Shown: positions 14,759 through 16,147 of the stretch, piece by piece
Layout: the number at the start of each line of letters is the position of its first letter
Numbering within the stretch: the stretch's first letter is position 1
Assembly: GCA_041670885.1 (NCBI GenBank)
Contig: JBAXYJ010000041.1
Span: 1-16,147, forward strand
From: JAJBWD01 sp041670885
Lineage (GTDB): Bacteria; Bacillota; Clostridia; Clostridiales; Clostridiaceae
Direction: 5' to 3'
Length of the DNA: 16,147 nt
Position numbers and translations under genes: made by a program
The notes under the pieces: generated by a model
What the model was told of the DNA's origin: nothing
The model's database searches: none
The model's input: the letters and a program-made list of their open reading frames with translations, nothing else

Positions 14759-14831
14759 TGAATTAATTACTAATTGAATATTTTATAATTTTGATTTATC
14801 ATTAGTCTATAATTTAATCTTGGAGGTTAAA

Positions 14832-15251
14832 ATGAACAGCTTTGAATTTTGTTTTAATGATAAAGAATATACTCTTTCAGAGGAAAACCTGGAATACTTT
14901 CAAAATGATGAAGAAAATCCAGTGACAGGTATTGATGCTGATATTATAATTTCTCTATTAAATGAAAGAAATGATGCAGAGTTTACCACTGAATATTACG
15001 ATTTGCCCTGCAGTATCTGTAAAAACGGGAAGGAAAATAAAAGTAAATACTATGATTATTTGGAGTATCATTTCTATATTTTTACTAAGGAATCAAAATA
15101 TGTTATTAGCAGCATTTCTAAAGAATACGAAGGAAATTCTTTAGATAATATGCTAAAATCAAGATTAGTTGATAACAGCTGTCTGGTGTCAATTACTGTA
15201 TGTAAAAACTGCGGAAGCTATTCAATCGGTTTGGAGACTGTCCGCAAATAG
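14832..15251 (+). CDS. Small CxxC/CxxC protein, resembles DUF3785
   Basis: This is a 139-residue cytosolic, acidic protein without signal peptide or membrane span. Two Cys pairs, CSIC (60-63) and CKNC (124-127), could bind one zinc ion. Other notable stretches are ENPVTGIDADIIISLLNE (28-45), KYYDYLEYHFYIFTKESKYVISSISKEYE (72-100) and VSITVCKNCGSYSIGLE (119-135). From memory, this length, the Cys spacing and the YDYLEYHF-type core fit the clostridial DUF3785 family of unknown function; I could not check this. The frame opens at a TTG (14820) that overlaps the ribosome site, so ATG 14832, five bases after GGAGG (14822-14826), is preferred. It lies 48 bases before the chromate-transporter pair, but no shared role is evident. 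Confidence 0.7.
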   Translation: MNSFEFCFNDKEYTLSEENLEYFQNDEENPVTGIDADIIISLLNERNDAEFTTEYYDLPCSICKNGKENKSKYYDYLEYHFYIFTKESKYVISSISKEYEGNSLDNMLKSRLVDNSCLVSITVCKNCGSYSIGLETVRK

Positions 15252-15299
15252 AATAATCTCTTATTTGCTGTAATGTTACTGGTAGTGTGAGGTATTAAC

Positions 15300-15839
15300 T
15301 TGAAGAAATTAATAGATTTATTTTTTATTTTTTTAAAAATTGGAACCTTTACCATAGGGGGAGGATATGCCATGATTCCTCTTATTGAAAAGGAAATAGT
15401 TGATAAAAAGGGCTGGATAGGCAGAGAGGACTTTGTTGATATGCTGGCCCTGGCACAGTCTTCACCAGGCCCTATTGCTGTAAATGCTGCAATATTTGTA
15501 GGCTACAAGGTAGCAGGCTTTCCAGGTTGTTTAATTGCTGTCTTTGGTTCAATAGTAACTGTGTTTCTTATAATGGTAATTATTGCCACGTACTTCATAG
15601 GAGCTAAGGATAATCCTGTAGTTGAGAGAATATTTAAAGGAATCAGGCCTGCTGTGGTTGCACTTATTGCGGCACCGGTTATCAGGATGGGGAAAAATGC
15701 AAAGATAAACAGAAAAACAATAATTATTCCAATAGCAGCAGTTATTTTTATTGTATTTATTAAGATATCCGCTATCTATGTAATACTGTTTTCAGCTATA
15801 GGCGGACTTATTTATGGCTATTGCAGGAGGAAAAACTAA
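15300..15839 (+). CDS. Chromate transporter family (CHR), half-size protein, first of a pair
   Basis: This 179-residue membrane protein of about six spans is a single CHR domain. Family signatures are FLKIGTFTIGGGYAMIPLIEKEIVD (11-35), GWIGREDFVDMLALAQSSPGPIAVNAAIFVGYK (38-70) and GIRPAVVALI (114-123). Full-length ChrA has two such domains in one chain; in many Firmicutes they are two genes whose products work together. ChrA exports chromate, but for uncharacterised clostridial pairs the natural anion is uncertain. The start is TTG 15300, seven bases after GTGAGG. The stop overlaps the next gene's start as TAATG. Confidence 0.85.
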   Translation: MKKLIDLFFIFLKIGTFTIGGGYAMIPLIEKEIVDKKGWIGREDFVDMLALAQSSPGPIAVNAAIFVGYKVAGFPGCLIAVFGSIVTVFLIMVIIATYFIGAKDNPVVERIFKGIRPAVVALIAAPVIRMGKNAKINRKTIIIPIAAVIFIVFIKISAIYVILFSAIGGLIYGYCRRKN

Positions 15840-16147
15840 TGAAGATTTTATTTTATTTATTATATATATTTTTTAAGATAGGACTCTTTTCCTTTGGCGG
15901 TGGTTATGCCATGCTGCCTCTAATCAGGCAGTACGTAGTTGTTTCAAACCCCTGGGTAACTGCTAATGAATTTACGGATTTAGTTGCAATAAGTCAGGCA
16001 ACTCCAGGGCCTATTGCCATAAACGCTGCCACTTATATAGGGTTTAAGGTTGGAGGAATCTGGGGGAGCATATTTGCCACACTGGGAATAGTTCTTCCTT
16101 CATTTATTGTAATGCTGACAATTACTAAATTTTTTTTAAAGTTTAAA
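15839..16147 (+). CDS. Chromate transporter family (CHR), second half-size protein, cut by window end
   Basis: ATG 15839-15841 shares one base with the preceding stop (TAATG) and follows AGGAGG (15825-15830) at eight bases, so translation is coupled. The 103 residues visible carry the CHR signatures FFKIGLFSFGGGYAMLPLIRQYVV and EFTDLVAISQATPGPIAINAATYIGFK, closely parallel to the first protein, as expected for a duplicated pair. A full half-size protein would be about 175-195 residues, so roughly 80 residues lie beyond the window. Confidence 0.88.
   Translation, partial: MKILFYLLYIFFKIGLFSFGGGYAMLPLIRQYVVVSNPWVTANEFTDLVAISQATPGPIAINAATYIGFKVGGIWGSIFATLGIVLPSFIVMLTITKFFLKFK

Larger units (their letters stand above)
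14428..14831. promoter_or_regulatory. Divergent region between the ABC-F and CxxC-protein genes
   Basis: Outside the 59-codon ORF, its promoter and the hairpin (listed separately), this region has the + strand upstream sequence of the small CxxC protein. TATAAT occurs twice there on the + strand (14784-14789 and 14808-14813), but neither has a convincing -35. The second would place the transcription start at the ribosome site. I see no RNA gene or known riboswitch. Confidence 0.4.

Noticed and set aside
15244..15268. Hairpin GCAAATA/TATTTGC after the CxxC protein gene as a terminator
   Set aside because: The stem is only seven AT-rich pairs with an 11-base loop and no T-run. It could at most be weak structure before the transporter ribosome site.

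Overview
The window looks like chromosomal DNA of a low-GC Gram-positive anaerobe, most likely a Clostridium or close relative. The signs are strong AT richness, purine-rich AGGAGG-type ribosome binding sites, several TTG starts, families common in clostridia (CHASE4/GGDEF/HD-GYP regulator, VanR-type response regulator, YtrA-type GntR operon, paired half-size chromate transporters) and a protein resembling DUF3785. There are no RNA genes, insertion sequences, phage genes or CRISPR arrays.

Layout. (1) 27-2489 (+) encodes a membrane-bound cyclic-di-GMP regulator (CHASE4-HAMP-PAS-GGDEF-HD-GYP). One in-frame TGA at 1548-1550 breaks it inside the GGDEF domain. (2) 2526-8932 (-) is a tight run of six genes with gaps of 12-18 bases or small overlaps. 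In transcription order they are a membrane-anchored NlpC/P60-like protein, a membrane-anchored metallophosphoesterase, a VanR-type response regulator, a multi-membrane-span histidine kinase, a class I/II aminotransferase and a VanH-like D-2-hydroxyacid dehydrogenase. A bidirectional terminator at 2494-2522 separates this run from gene 1. (3) 8933-9304 is a gene-poor leader region with two tiny ORFs, a long inverted repeat and a terminator-like hairpin. It precedes an MFS efflux-type transporter (9305-10444, +). (4) 10470-12315 (-) is a GntR (YtrA-type) regulator, ABC ATPase and ABC permease operon, with a strong promoter overlapped by a perfect 15-bp inverted repeat. (5) 12541-14427 (-) is an ABC-F protein. 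Upstream lie a good sigma-A promoter, an unrecognised 59-codon ORF and a terminator-like hairpin. (6) 14832-15251 (+) is a small CxxC/CxxC protein. (7) 15300 to the window end (+) are two translationally coupled half-size chromate-transporter-family genes, the second cut by the window edge.

How the genes may work together. The six-gene operon joins signal transduction (kinase and regulator), envelope-facing proteins and a two-step route from amino acid to 2-oxo acid to D-2-hydroxy acid. It recalls a VanR-VanS-VanH set, but no VanA-type ligase or VanX dipeptidase is present. The centre of the window groups three systems of types often linked to antibiotic response: an MFS pump with a leader that looks like an attenuator, a YtrA-type ABC operon, and an ABC-F protein with its own leader. 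The most interesting unexplained structures are the leaders of the MFS and ABC-F genes, the unannotated 59-codon ORF, and the TGA that splits the c-di-GMP regulator.
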